Counted from the stretch's first letter, positions 25,501-39,330 are shown. The stretch: 64,000 bases of DNA from Oreocharis arfaki (GCA_013398015.1 VZRR01007849.1:1105079-1169078); one strand, 5' to 3'. Notes: a model not told the origin generated them from the letters alone. Made by a program: numbers and translations.

Positions 25501-27837
25501 TGTTTGCCTACATTGTAAAATAGTTGCCAAACAGTGTGGTTTAGGAGCATGACAAGGGTATTAATTTCTAACAATTAAGAAGGGACTGAGAAACAGTGTG
25601 AGCAAGCTGCCGGTTTTGTTCAAAACAAAGGGATTGAGTGTGGAACTCCCTGAAGATTTCAATCAGAGAACCCCAAATGCAGCATTGGTCAGTACACAGC
25701 TAAGGTTGTCTGTGCAACGACATTTCTGCACCTTAGCTTCTTTCTGCCTCATGCTGCTTGTATGCTAATCACAGCCATCATCATGAAAAAGTTTTGATAA
25801 GGATGTTCTTAGGAGGAATTGGAGAGCTCTGGGAAGCTACAGTCACTGTGCTCACACTTAACAGGCTCTGTTCAGGTAAATTAGGTGTTTGGGGATTTTT
25901 CTTTACCTCTTCAGCCTGTCCCCTTTTATCCAACAGATCTACTGTGTGAGGCCCCAGATTTTTGATCCTGCCCTCGAAATGCAGGCCTGCTTTAAAGTCA
26001 GAGGAACAGTGCCTTTGATGGCTTTTATTTATTAAACCATATAGCCTCTATACATGTATGTTCAGTTTATAGGTAAAAACACAGCTGGTTTGACTCTGTA
26101 TGGCACTTTTTCATATGACGTGATTCTTTTTTCTGGTGACCTGCGAGAGTATGAAGTAAGTCAGAAAAACAATATTTTCACCTTCAGTTCATGTAGAAAT
26201 AAATAATTGTGTGGGCACGAGCCATTGGAAGTTTGTATTTGTTTTCTTTCCCTGACTACCATCGTAACCTGAAATCATAACACCAATCTGCTTCTTTCTT
26301 TTATGTGGTCTCAAAGATGAGATCTTTTAGTCTTTTTTTTTTTCTGCCTGTGATTTTAAATGAGTAAAAGATCCTCTGAAGAGCTGTATTCATTTACCTG
26401 CCTATGTGTGGCTACTGCCATTTAAGCTGTGCTATGTAAGATGTCCATGTGAGCTTGGCAGGTCTGATATAGGATCTTGGGTGGACTCATTGCCTTTTGA
26501 AGTGCCACACTGGGATCAGGCAGATTCCACAGCACATCTCAGGTGCCACCACCCACTTGTATGTGGGCAGCTGTGTTGAGCCCTTGTTGAGTCCAGCAAC
26601 GAGGAGAATTGCTTAGTTAACAGATCCAGAAAGCTCCTGATCCACTCCCTGGTCATTCTTTTCCCCAAGAATGTCATACATTTCTTCTTCCTTGCTCTCA
26701 AGGGTGTTCCCAGCTATCCAAGTAAATACAACTTTTATATTTGCCGCTGCATGTAGTGAATTCCTACCTTGAATGTCAATATGATCACTTTGCAACACCC
26801 TAGTAGGGTTTCAAAATTATGTAGATAATTTATTATCACAAATATGAACTGATTATTACCTCCTAATGAACTTCTATGAAAATCACAGAACAGAACATAA
26901 AAAATTGGCTACAGTAAAAGTTCAAAGTAGGGGTTTCTTCAGTGTGAGCTCGAATGTCCAAAAAGTGAGATCACTCTATTTTTTAAAAATTATGAATTTC
27001 ATATGCCTTGTGCAAATTGCTCTCATGTTTCCAAAGATGCCTGGAAGAAGATCAGGCCTTGACATGACTAAGTGAGTAATATGAGGTATACTTCAATGTA
27101 TAAAATTGCTAGATAAAGAAATGGCACCTATCTGGTAACACAAACTGGTTTTTTCAAGCCTGACCTGTTGCACTGTCTAGAGATTTACACTAACACTTTG
27201 TTCAAACCTTCGACTTAGTGTTATCATGGAAAAGAAGATCATCTGGAATTTCAGAAAAACTGGACCTCTACTTTCAGTCAAAACTCACTTCTCTCTGGAT
27301 CCATTTCTTTATTAAAGACACATGACAAAGTGAAGTTAAAGTGTATCTACATCTGAGGCAGGTCACGGATTTGTTTCTTACAGTGGCAGTAGGCTGGTGA
27401 GGATCAACGTACAATATTGCTTGTGAGGAGTTTAAAAGTCTATCAGAGAACTAGCCCTCCTGCATTCCTTCATGCCCTTGATCCCAGATTTTTGGTACTT
27501 TATAGAAACCACCATTGTGCCCATTACACTGAATCCATGAAAAGCAAATTTGAGTGTATGATGGCATTGATCTGTGGTAATGAAGTGCTTGTGAAAAACA
27601 CTATTTGTTTTACCATGCACACAGTGCCAGGGGGTATAACACAAGAGCTGCCATGAAACGGTATTCCTGGTTCTGCTGAGCCTTGGAGAGCCTATCTTCT
27701 TGGCAATGGCCATCAGAAGTCAGAGTGGAGCTTTCATGCTAGGAATTGAATGTCTTTTCTAAATACAAGCTTAGTAATTCACCTGGTAGTTCAGAGGAAG
27801 CTCTGTGAGGGATGAAACTGGGCATATCTGGGGACTG

Positions 27838-27896
27838 TCATCTTGACACAGTTAAGGCGCTGTACATCAGACAGCGCCTTAAATGTGTCAAGATGA
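27838..27896. repeat. near-perfect hairpin, 26-bp arms, 7-nt loop
   Basis: The left arm 27838-27863 (begins TCATCTTGACAC, ends AAGGCGCTGT) and right arm 27871-27896 (begins ACAGCGCCTT, ends GTCAAGATGA) are reverse complements at 25 of 26 positions; the only mismatch is a G opposite A near the middle. The loop is ACATCAG. An RNA copy would fold into a compact 59-nt stem-loop of about pre-microRNA size. The match is too long for chance in a window this size. No transposon ends or target duplication are seen around it, so a fold-back template-switch mutation is the simplest origin. Confidence 0.9.
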
Positions 27897-30800
27897 GGAC
27901 TGGTCTCCTCAGCCCTGTGTCCACCACCAGAGTTCTCCAGGCCACTTTAGCAGAGGGGTTTGCATCATTGTTAATAAAGGTTACACATAGAAAGGAGTTT
28001 TTCAGCCAGTCATTTGTTCACATACACACACTCAAACCTGGCTAACACTGTTTCTGAGTAACTTAAACAATTCATAAATTCAGTTCTAATCCAGAAAGAG
28101 TTTTAGACAGTAAAACTGGGAAACTGCTTTGGAAAACACAAAGCAATTCAAATGTAGGATTTCCTAAGTGAAGCAGTTTACATGTTCATAGTGCTTTACC
28201 TGATAAAACTGCTTATTTATTTTAAGGCGAGCAAAAATCTTTCCCAAAACCACGGGGAAACGCCATCAGCCAGATATTCTTTGTGTGCACCATTTCATAC
28301 AGTCTGAACTCAGTCCTCAAGAATACCCTGGAAGTATGCCTTTATGCCTTCCAGTCATGCCAGGAAAGCATTTGCTGCCTGGAGGCACAGACTGCTAGAG
28401 CTGTAGCAGCACCACCAAGCCATCTCCATCTCTGAAGCAGCTGTGTTTGGTCCGAAGGCTGAGGAGAGGAGTGCTTGGCTTAGTGGCTTCCCATCTTTCC
28501 TAACTGGAAAGCTGCTCTCTGTGCTCACCCCAAAGCAAAAAGAAGGCAGGAGAGCAGCTCAAATCACACCACCATTGCTTTAGGACCTAGATTGTAGCAA
28601 TCCAAGCGTTCACAGTGTGAGACACAGTACCAGACACCTGAGAGCACTGAGGTGCCCACAGAGTGTCCCTGCTGAAGTCCCCAGCAAAGGGGCACCAGGG
28701 AGGGTCTCCCACCCCCTGAGCTGCCTGTGGTGAGAAGGAGGGTGAACTCCAGAGCATTCCCTACCTGCTCTCTGGCATGTCTGTGTGGGGTGCATGGGGG
28801 AAAAATATGGGCTTCCTCAGGATCACTGCTCAATGCCATAATGGATGGCTAATTATAGGTTTTGCAGTGAAAGAAGCAGCCCCACAGAGATCTTAAGCTA
28901 CTATACTTTCAGTAGAAGCATTATTTCTGGGATATTATTCCCACAGGCCAAAGTACAATTACAATGTTGGTTTATGTTTCCTTGCAAAAAAAAAATTAAA
29001 TGAGCAAAGGTGTATGTTTTTAAATTAATCCTCTTATCAGAGACTCACTTAGACAGAGTTTCACCTTTTGCTTTCTCCTTGTAATGTCAATGATTTCTGA
29101 GAAAGTCTCTGGTTTGAATCTTTGCATGGCACAGGGTAGAGGGCCTAAGCAGGTACATGGCAGCAGGCTTGGTCTTACAAGGTTGGGTACTTTCTTTGAA
29201 ATAATCAGGAAACCTGATCCTGCATAGTAAATGAACAAAGAAAGAAGCCATTTGCTATGCAGTACTCCTCCAAAACAGCAAAGAGAAATTAATGTTGTTC
29301 CCTCTACACACAGGAGAACAAGTTCTTGAAGCAAGTCAGGGGTCTACTTCATTCATATTGGGAGCCTAGAAATATGGTTAGTTGCACCTGACCACTCTAA
29401 GGTGAGATATTGCTGTACAACTCTTTGCATGCATCCTAATAATTGCTAAGAAAAATGCTTCCACAAGTTGTCCATAATTAACATCTCCCCAAAAGATAAA
29501 CCATATGAAGAAAAGATTGGGAAAAATTAGCTCTGATTTCCAAGTTGTGAGAAATCATTTTGCCCTCTCTAAATTGTCACTTCCTTGGGCAAAGTGACAG
29601 AAAGATGGATGCAGTTTGAAAGCTTTGAGCTGTCATGGGAGTGGTCTTTTCTAGAGCACACATTTCTGACTTGAAAATAAAAATGGGCAGAGTTTGACAG
29701 AGTTAGGAGCAGTTTGCAAGCTGTGTCTTGGGAAGAGGCAGTGGAAGAGAGAAAAAACTAGCCTATGAGCACTGGGGCCTGTGCATGTCTGCCTGGGATA
29801 AATTCAAGGTCAGGGCACTGTTTCGAGGGTCCTTTGAGTTCATTCAGGATGTCATTGAAGTGCAGAAGCCCAAAGTTTATACATGTCCAACACTTTGAAG
29901 AAGTGCACCTGAGAAACAGCATGCAGTGGGATGGTGAGAAGTGATTAAAAATAAGGAAGATAATAGATAGGACCATATTTTTCAGTCTTATTCATCTAAT
30001 AACTTCAATCCCACAACATGGAAGGATTTTACGAAAGGAAATACGAATTGTATATAATGGCTTTTTACAGCAGCATGCCACTGACTTTTAGACACACAGT
30101 AGAAAACACAGCTCTTTGTTGTGCTCAGCAATACTTTCCATTTCCATTTAGACTGTGTGGGTTTGGAGCATGTGACTGGAGGGATAATCTTTTAGATTTA
30201 ACAAAAATGGGCTCTGGACTGTGCCTCATAGAGGAAGCTCAGAGATTTCACCTAGAAAGAGCAGTGTGACTTTGGTTGCTTGGCCACTCTGCAGGGAGTG
30301 GGGTGGTCCTTTGTGGGCCTGCATTCTTGAGACTTGAGCATGCTAACGTTCCCTTTCCCAAGCACCAAACACAGTTTAAATAGGATGCCTGTCTTCTGAT
30401 CTTAAACAGCACCGTCAGCAGCTTGATTCTTCGAAGACCATGCTAGGCTGCTGGCTGGGTGCCAGTCCTCTGAAAGAAGGGTGCCCACATCACTTGGCAC
30501 AGCAGCTGGTGTTTCTCTTTGTCTTGTCTCCAGTCACCAGTGCCAAACCTGCCCCTTTGGTAAAGCCCAGGATCTCATCTAAGGCTGTGCCCACTAACCA
30601 CAGGTCACATATACAATAGCCTTTGCAAACATGATTAATTGTCTCTGAGATGTACAGCAGCTTGGAGAGTAGCTCAATCTCTAGCAGAGAAACCTGTTCC
30701 CTGAGATGTAGGTATATGGGAACAAACAAAAGTGGAGGTGGGCGCTTTAATTACAAACCCAGGTAGTCTGTAGCAGAAGTATCCCAACCTCCAGTTCTCT

Positions 30801-33800
30801 GAACATTTAAAGGATGAAAGCGAGTGATTCACATGTAAAAGAGGCACTAGTCATCACAGGATATCCCAGTCCTAGGGTAAGCTGAGCACTGTTTTTAAAG
30901 CCTATTGCTTTCCCAAGGTGTCAGTTTGTGTGACAAGATGCTAGCTATATTGTCCAAATGGTCTGTCAAATCTATCACAGTGACAAGGAAATACTGTGCT
31001 CTCCTCCTTCCCTCTGAAATTCCTTGAATACCTGGTTCCAGCAGTCCAGCTGATAATGCAAAGAGGGATGAAAGCAGACGGCCTTGTTTGGAAGAAGTGA
31101 CTTTTCAAATGGGCTTTGACAGGCTCCCTTCATCTTTCTGTGACATGTCATTTCAATGCAAGCAACAGACTACAAATAAACCCTTTGGTGCAGCAAAGGC
31201 TACAGCACTTCTCATATTTTCTGTTCACAGTAGCTGTGAACTGTTAATTGTTAATGTACTAGTGATTATTCCATTACTGGGAATACATAGAGTGTTGTAT
31301 TTCAGTCTCTGAGCTTAGATTTGGCTATTTTCAAGACACTTTTCAAGTTTCTGATCAAGCTGCTAAGTATAGGTTTATGTTAGGCTAGGTCTCTGGTGCT
31401 TACAGTGGAATTGTTTTGATAGGGAAATTATATGACTACTTCCTTTGAGTGAATTGAACACCCACTAGTTTTATCTACATGATCCTCTTTTATTAACTCT
31501 GTCAACTGCCATACAGAATGTGTTCTTTGTGTCTCATGGCTCAAGTCCAGATGCCGCCAGCATCACTGAGAACTTCACTGCAGACTTCAGGGGGGTTTCA
31601 CCTGCACAGCTGTGCCTGATGCTTCACCTCAGGGAGGAAGCTGTCTTGTTCATCCTCAACTGCCAGGCTGCACTTTTGAAATGAGGTTCTTCAGACAACC
31701 CACGTCCTCTCAAGTGTCTCAGTGCCTCCTAGGCTAGGGAGTGTGGTCTCTATCCCTCACTGTCTGGAGTCAGGCACCTCAGATGGAAGTGAGTGCCGCC
31801 ACACAGGGAGCATGGGACCGTTCGCAGAGACACAACTGTGTCCCTCTGTGCCTTCCAGTAAACGCTGCTGGACATAACAGGTTTTAAATCTCTAATACAA
31901 GAGAAAAATCTCTAAAAGACAGGGAAAAGCCTACCTAGAAAACAAGGCTGGGCTGATTCTGTCTGTTTTTCTTAGGGCAGAAAAGCACCATGCAAGGTGT
32001 GACCAGGAGCTACTGCACGCACACCATGTAGTTTGCACAGCAGAAGAAATATATCTGTGATGCAACAATGGCCTCAGCACAGAGCCTGAGGCATGCCTTG
32101 AGCTTTGCCTCTCCTGGCTTAGTCCCAAAATATATTAAAGTAGCCTGGAAGCTGCGTTGACTTGTATTCAGCTATAAGGGCTCCAGCGGACCACGGAGGC
32201 ACACAAGGCAGGGTGTAGTAATGGTTACAGGTTTTCTAAGCTATCTGAAGCATCTATGGCAACATGTCAGACTGATCCATAGGAAGATAACTAAAGCCTA
32301 CTCAGCTGCACGTGAGCTCACCCTCTTAAGACAGGTCCAAGGCTCTAGAGAAATAAGCATGTTTACATAAGAGAGAAAATGTTTCCCATATTTGCTGCTT
32401 CCAAACCGACCCACAGCAGTCAGTCTATCATGGGAATTATCCTTCTGTCTTTCATCCTGTCCCTTTAATGCAACACAACAAACGAAGTCTGATAGTCTAC
32501 TTACCTGTACAGGTCATGCTCCAGCCTCCATTACTGCAGTTCACCTCCAGGATGGCCTCGCTTCCCTGCAGGATAACCTTCAGTTATGTGAGGCCAAGAG
32601 CAATGGCCTGCTGTGTTTGAGCCACCTAAGAATGTGCATCAGTGGTCTGCTTGGGTCTCCTATGTGTTGGAAAGGCAGTGTTAGTCCTTTCTCACACTGT
32701 AGAGCAGTTTCTCATACATGTATGGGAAGACCTTGTCTTTCCCAGGGAGAAGAGACTCCCCTTTTCCAGCTGCAGCCCAGTCAGGGAGTTTCATACAGAT
32801 ACATCTCAGATGAAGTTGCAGCTAGAAGCGCTGCCTGCATGCAGGACTTAAGCACAGGATGTCAGCAGCAAGTATGTGAAGCATGAGAGAATCATGTGTG
32901 GCCCTCAGTGCTTTCATGGCTTCACAATGCTGTGAGTCTTAGGCTGTTCCAGGTTTCTTCATGCTGGATGTTAAATTAATTAAGTAAGCAGATTGAGAGT
33001 GCTCTAGCAGCCACCTTCAGAAGAAGCCTTGGAGGTTTGATGTGCTTTAACTTCACGCGTTTATTTCATATTACCCATTCAGGTCCTCTCCCAGAATCCC
33101 CCCGTGCTTACAAGCCTTTAGTGTTATTTTAGGTTCTTGCTCGTGCATTCATCATAATCTGTGAAAATCAGAGTTGACACAATGACAAAAGTTGTCACAT
33201 TGAATACATTGTTTACTTGGCTTGAACAGTTATTTTTATAGTCTCTCCAGAGAAAGTTTCTTACTCAGATTTGCCAGAGATACTCAACATTTAACTAGAA
33301 ACGGCATTTCTTCTTCCAAAAATTCTTCGAATTATATTTTGCTGCAACAGACTAATTGACAACATCTTGCTTCACAGAGGCACACATCCTCCTGCATTAG
33401 ATTTCCTCAACCTATTAACCCTTGGAGTTGATGGACGTGGTCAGCTGTTGGGCACAGCATTGAACAGCCAGTAGGTGGCTCACCTAGCAGGCACACTGAT
33501 CAATCCCCCAAATTCAATTTTAGGTAAATGAGGGATAAAAATCCTGCCAACTTGTGACAAGAGTGATTCTTCATGCCCAGACTGAGATTTCTCCAGTGTT
33601 CTGCACTGTATATTTTACATACTGAATCTCTCACCATTTTAATTTTCCCCAAGGCTTTCTAGCTGTTCTAAGGGAAACAACTGCTCTTTTTCAAACCAGT
33701 GGGACGAGACAGTGTGTTTGACAGGAAAGGCCTAAAATTTATGTTTCTCTTGCTTCATGCTTAGACTTGAATTTACCAAAACAGCTTCTCCAAGAGGTAA

Positions 33801-36800
33801 TAGTTCCTTGTTATTTATATCCACTGAACACCGCAGTCACCTGTGTGATCCAGGACTGTCTGTGTCTGGGTTATTTACATATTGATACCTGCAGACATTT
33901 TAACCTGGAGGAAGGGCAGAATACTTTAGATTTTATTTGCGACCAGTAAGGAATAATCACCTTGCTGAAATTTTTAGCTTAGAAATACTACCTCCTGCAA
34001 ATTTGGGCTAGGTAAGTTTGCCAGCACCATAAAATACTTTATAATATAGGCCTTTGGACTCCAGAAACCGTGGACCTGTTTGCAAGAGCTCTGCAGCAAT
34101 CACTATTAGATGCCTATATGGCTGCAAAACAATGCTTCTAGATATAACAAATTTGTTAATTTTAGTGTGACTTGCAATCTACATTGTGGTGAAGGTGGAA
34201 GGATGTGAGGAGACATGGTAATCCAGCAGCCATGATTTCAGGGTGGTCAAGATATCTTGCCACAAAAAGGGAGCTGAGTTCTGCATCCTAGAAACATGTT
34301 TATTAAAACTAAGTTTAATTTAAGGTGAGATTACTACCAACATCTGTTCCAGCTCTACAGAAGACAAAAGAAATGGCTAGAAAGGGTTAATGTCTGGCTG
34401 TCCCACCAGCCACCAGGGAGGAAAGCTGTTTGTAAGAGGAACAAAAACCTCAAAATTTCTCATTCTACAAAGTCTCATCCATTCTGTTTGCAAATTATAT
34501 AACATTTTAGGCTTTAAGGAATGAACAATGCATTTCTGCTTCTGGCCCTTCAAAGCTATTTGATTTACCATTTTCAGCTCTAAGGCAGTGGGTTCAATAC
34601 ATGTTGTGCCTTGCCTCCTATCTCCTCCTGGTGCCTGGACACTGAGTTCTGTGCAGGCAGCAGCACCAGCTCCTCTCAAGCCCACACGGAGCCCAGGAGC
34701 ACCCAGCATTAGTCCTTTTAGAGCTGGTTATCTTGCTAAACTACACGTGCCCTATCTGTGCCACCCTTCTCCACTTCCCACTGCTGTAAGTGCCTGTCCC
34801 AGCATAGATCACAGATCAGATGTGCAGGCATCCCTTTGCTGTGCATAGGATTTTCTCCAACTTGCCCTGCAAAAGCAACACACATGTGTTTTTAACATAA
34901 AATGTAATTAATCAAAATATGTCAAGTTGATTTGAGAGGTAGCTCTCCCAATCTGTCCTGCTCAGGAGGGGAGGTTACTACACCAACTGACTCTAGGCAG
35001 CACCTCAAGGTCCCCCAGAGAGTACTGAAGGAGGTATTACCAGTGTGACCTAGTTGTGTGTGAGCTGATTCACACAAAGAGAAGGCTTCCGCCGTTCCTC
35101 CAGCTGGCTTTGATGTACATACAAGCTTTCTATTCAACATAAAACGATGTGGTCCCATCCCAACAGCTAGAATTGAGAATAGCTGGCAGATAAGACACAG
35201 TCTTCCCCCTTCCTGTACTTCTCCAAAAGCGTTCAGTTAGCACTGGCTTGCTCATGTGATAATGTAAGTAGAGTTTTGACTTGACTCTTTCAAAGCAGAT
35301 GCTCCAGCAAGTGCTTTCTCTGGGTGCAAAGTCAAGCAAGCAATAATATACCTGCATGGCACTCCAGTATATTTTCAATGCACTGTCTTTTTAGAAGACT
35401 GAAAAAAAGAGGTAGAAAGCTAAAAACATGTATTTTCATCATCTGGCTCTTTCGTCCTTGGGGCTTGGTTTTACTGCAACCTGTAAGATGGGGTCCTTTA
35501 AAACTTCACCCCCTGCATGGAGATTTCCTTCTCTGATTGCCCTAACTTCGGTTTAGTAGGGGCCATGTAGTGTTAATGATGGGAAAATCTTAGGGTTTGT
35601 ACGAAATCAAAGCTTCCCATAATTCTTCTAAGCTGTTGATCTTCAAAGCACAGAGGTGCTGGCCCTGGAGGAGCAGTCACTGCTTTATACTACACAAAGC
35701 TTCTGAGAAGCTCAGTGTCTCCATGTGAAAGCCATCTTTCTGTCTTCCGCATAGAAAAAAATGCAGCCAACACTAAGCCATGGCAGATGTACTCCAGAAA
35801 GACAAGATATAAGCTTCGCTATAACATCTCCTAGGCTCCACACATTACGTATCACTCTGCTTTGCTTTTATGCTCAGGATGGCAGTTAAATGCGATTAGT
35901 GACTCCATTTCTCTCGGGTCACTTAAGGGAGTTAACAAAATTTTAACATAGTTGTTTAAAGAGCAGTCAAATATCTGCAATGGATATTTGCAGACATCGA
36001 CAGTTTTGTGTTGTTTTGTTAAAATAGATGTTATCTATTAAGGCATTCTCCAGTAGTCTGAGCTCAAAGTTGGCCACCAAGTGACACAGGAGATACTCAG
36101 AGAAGTTAATGGACAAAGGGGAGCAATTTCCCGGCTCTGTTTAAAGCAGGACTCTTCTTGCCAGTGCTCACAGCTGGGCTGTAATACATTCAGTCCTCAA
36201 AAAAGAGACACCAGAATTTGAGGATGAAAGCAGATTTTTGTAGTGGAAATATTGCAAAGATATTCTGCCAGAAAAATCTTTTTCAGCAACTTGAGCATCC
36301 AACTCAAAATAGCAGCTCATGGTGCTGGAGTGACTGCTTTCATCCAGCATCACAGTGAAAAGATGTGAGCTGGCATGGCTCAGCAGTCTGCAGGAGAGAC
36401 GATGACAGCTTTCTGAGGGTGCAGATTGCTTTTGTTCTCCAGATGAAAACACTCTTACCATAGCAGTCTCAACATCCCCTGCACCAGCCTGGCAGAGCAA
36501 GGAGCATGAAGAATGGGAATGTGTTGCTATGGCATCACTGGCAGAACAGAAAACTCAGTGGAGTTTACTCCAGCAGAATGAAAAACCCAGGACAGTCGTT
36601 AGGCACAACTGGAATGTATTTGCAGGGGTATAAATAGAAACACTGCAAAACTGATATATGTCTTCCAAATGCAAGATATTTTTTCTCATCTTGGTAGTAA
36701 TTCCAAGTATCTTATGGGGAAGAAAGGAGAAGAGCAAGTCAGAAAACGTACTATCTTCAAACATGTAGCAGCTTAATAGATGAGATTTTAGTCTCCAGTA

Positions 36801-37179
36801 GATCCCCTTTATTCTGTCACAAACTCATCCAGGGATGTGTGAAAAAGAGCTTATAAACTCTTTAATGCAATGCTCTATCCGGGGTGGCCAAGGCTTTCAC
36901 AAAATTACTCTGTTCAGCTTTAGACATTCATCTCAAGAAACATGAGGTCACAGTGGAGAAAATCCAGGTAGAAGCACAAGCAGACAGTGCTCTAGAAATC
37001 TTGGCTCAATGGTGCAAGACTGGGTGAATCAGAACTGTTTTGCATAAAATATGACCAAGTTGAGGTCACAAATATCTAGGAGACTATTGCAGAGCAGAAT
37101 GAAATAATCCTTCATATCTGTGGTGGGTAAGAAAAACGGCAGCTCCAAGTGAATGAAGAGAGATATAGATGAGGCATGC

Positions 37180-37290
37180 AGAGAAGCTGCCTAACAGCAG
37201 GAATGGCAAAGCACTGGAACAAAGAGATGGGAGAAAACTGTGCAATCTCTGTAACTGGAGGTTCCCAAGATGCAGTTAGATAAAAGCTTG
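37180..37290 (+). mobile_element. degraded CR1 LINE fragment (probable)
   Basis: The order CAAAGCACTGGAAC, GGGAGAAAACTGTGCAATCT, CTGTAACTGGAGGTTCCCAAGATG and GTTAGATAAAAGC tracks the CR1 stretch that encodes the C-terminal end of ORF2 (RVVKHWNRLP region) and the sequence just after it. It is much more diverged than the copy at 38846, so it is old. Confidence 0.45.
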
Positions 37291-37434
37291 TTTGTGTGGC
37301 AGAGAATGATTCTCTTAGTATGCATCAGAAGGGTAACTTCTCTGAATGTGAATCAGAAGATAACTTCTTGAGGTGCCATCTGGTCCTGGTGGTTTTTTTG
37401 ACAACTGTATTATTTGTTAACTGTTAACTGTATA

Positions 37435-37446
37435 ATAAGTACTTAT
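37435..37446. repeat. 12-bp perfect palindrome ATAAGTACTTAT
   Basis: A short self-complementary site just after two tandem GTTAACT units (about 37416-37429). It is noted only for completeness; no function can be assigned. Confidence 0.7.
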
Positions 37447-38558
37447 CACAGAAACACCTTTTTTATTTTTCTGACAGGATGCACTTTAATGTACTGATAC
37501 AATGAATTATCAAAGGTCTGTATAATTCTCTGTATAATCTGATGGCTTTATAGTCTGGTCTTTCTAGTGTGTCTTGGAGGTAGATAGACTTTTAAAGAAA
37601 GTGCAGCTGAGAAGATGCAAAAACCTTGTTTTAATTGGGTTAATTTAATGTAGCTCTGAGATTTGTTTCAGTGTAAGCTTTATTCTGTTAATGTTACTTC
37701 ATCAAAATCACTGAAAAAATTGGGAGATGGAGTATAGGAAAAATATTCATTCTGGCCTTGCAGTAGGAATTTTTATGTTAAAATACTTGGCCACAAATAT
37801 CGCACACATAGACACAAACTACAAAGCTGTCAGATGTGATAGAAATGAAATATAGGGAGAATTAATTTTTTCCATGTTTAGTAATAAACTGCATGAAGGC
37901 CATAAGATGGAGATGCAGTATCCAAACCAGTAAGCATCTGTGGACCAAGTTTTCTGATAAAGATCCATGTGAACTGAAGAAGAGTTTGCAGTATCATCTG
38001 AATTGCAGGCAACTGTAATCCAAGGAGATTCAGCCTCTCATTGCTGCAATTACAGTGAATTCTTTAGTGCCAGGACAGTAAAAAAAGCACTTAAGTCTAC
38101 AGCTGTAAGCTATTCTTCTTCTTTCTTATAATCCTGATAAATATGAATTATCCATTAATTGCCAAAATTATTTTTAATCTTCTTAGAATTATCTTAGCTA
38201 GTTTTAGCCAGCTCTGCTTTCTGCCTTGCACTGCTGTGCAGTCCACAATCTGAGTGGAGTGACGTGCCTCCAACCAGACATGCAGCATTTCTCCTCTGCC
38301 AGGGACCTCTTGCACTGCTTCCCAACAGCCCATCTGTCCCACCCAGAGCCTGGCACATCCAACTTCACTCCTCATCCTGCCACAGCCGTACTACAGCTTA
38401 GCAGCTGTGTGGGACCTAGGCCATTTCTGAGTGCCTCCTCAGCCACCTCCTCTCTTCCTTGTGAAATCCAAATGTGATCCACCAACCTGTGGTGAGGTAA
38501 ATCTGCGTTTTCGGCCGCAAGGCTCTCAGACAAAACCCTTCATGGCATGTCCAGCCCT

Positions 38559-38608
38559 GAAAAAAACCAAAGAAAAGCAAAGCAAAACAAAGCAAAACAA
38601 AACAAAAC
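38559..38608 (+). repeat. A-rich simple repeat, CAAAA/GCAAA type
   Basis: Imperfect iterations of AAAGCAAAGCAAAACAAAGC and ACAAAACAAAAC run across about 50 bp. This is simple-sequence DNA and it explains the lysine-rich reading frame over it. Confidence 0.8.
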
Positions 38609-38845
38609 TGACAAAGCCCAGTGAGAACCTCCTCCTCCACAAGCTCCAAAATGCAGGGACTGATGAGTAAGCACAAACTTCCAGCATGTTCTGCCTCTTC
38701 CTAGCCTGGAGGGATCCTAAATAGCTCTAACACTTCTGCCCGGCTCTATTCTGAGACCTGTTTGAATATACCCACAGGGGAACTAGAACAGTGACTGAGA
38801 TTAGCTCAAGTCATCCAACACAGGTACAGTCCTGGTGCAGGTATC

Positions 38846-39330
38846 AGGATCTTTAAGGCTGGAAAATACCTCTAAGACCATTGAGCCCAACCATTAACCC
38901 AGCTCTGCCAAATCCACTACTAAACCATGTCCCCAAGTGCCATATCCACGTGTGTTTTTAACACTTCAAGGGATGGTGACTTCCCTGGGCAGCCTGTTCC
39001 AATGCTTGACCACCCTTTCAGTGAATAAATTTTTCATACTATACAATCTAAACTTCCCTGGGTGAAACTTGAGACCATTTCTTCTTCTATCACTTACCAC
39101 TTGGGAGAAGAGACAGACCTCCAAATGGCTACAGCCTCCTTTCAGGTGGTTGTAGAGAGTCATAAGGTCCCACCCAAGCCTCCTCTTCTCCAGGATAAAC
39201 ACCCTCAGCTCCTTCAGCTGCTCCTCGTCAGACTTATGCTCCAGATCCTTTACCAGCTTCATTGCCCTTCTTTGGACACACTTCAGCATCTTGATGTGCT
39301 TTTTGTAGTGAGGGGTGAATATGTAACTTA
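38846..39330 (-). mobile_element. CR1 LINE, 3' part (ORF2 C-terminus and 3' UTR)
   Basis: Read on the minus strand this is a 5'-truncated CR1. From right to left it encodes the extreme C-terminal part of the reverse transcriptase protein, then a 3' UTR. On the + strand the familiar inverted landmarks appear in order: CTAAACCATGTCCC, CTTCCCTGGGCAGCCTGTTC, TCTCCAGGATAAACACCCTC and TTGCCCTTCTTTGGACACAC. The tail octamer is missing at the left end, where the copy starts at about GGATCTTTAAGGCTGGAAAA. A minus-strand frame of 107 codons (38966-39289) stays open through the ORF2 remnant and shows residues VQRRAMKLVKDLEHK and TERVVKHWNRLPREV, characteristic of avian CR1. It is a dead fragment and not a host gene. 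It is the youngest-looking CR1 copy in the window. Confidence 0.93.

Larger units (their letters stand above)
20844..37179. other. non-coding DNA, probable EDAR intron 1 (part)
   Basis: This is mostly unique sequence with a few A- or T-rich runs (for example around 21300 and 23720). Separately listed items are the old LINE-like remnant at 25415 and the hairpin at 27838-27896. The longest open frames here (22618-23079 and 32392-32886, both +) show no signal peptide, domain, plausible start context or splice partner, and I regard them as chance. Confidence 0.45.

Noticed and set aside
32392..32886. 164-codon + strand open frame
   Set aside because: The frame begins without a convincing ATG, has no recognisable domain and no splice context, and lies in unique DNA within the putative intron. 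It is likely chance.
36168..36500. 110-codon minus-strand frame with natural-looking composition
   Set aside because: No domain, no neighbouring exons and no consensus splice pairs; not supportable as a gene.
38966..39289. 107-codon minus-strand open frame as a host gene
   Set aside because: Residues such as TERVVKHWNRLPREV are the C-terminus of CR1 ORF2; it is part of a truncated LINE.
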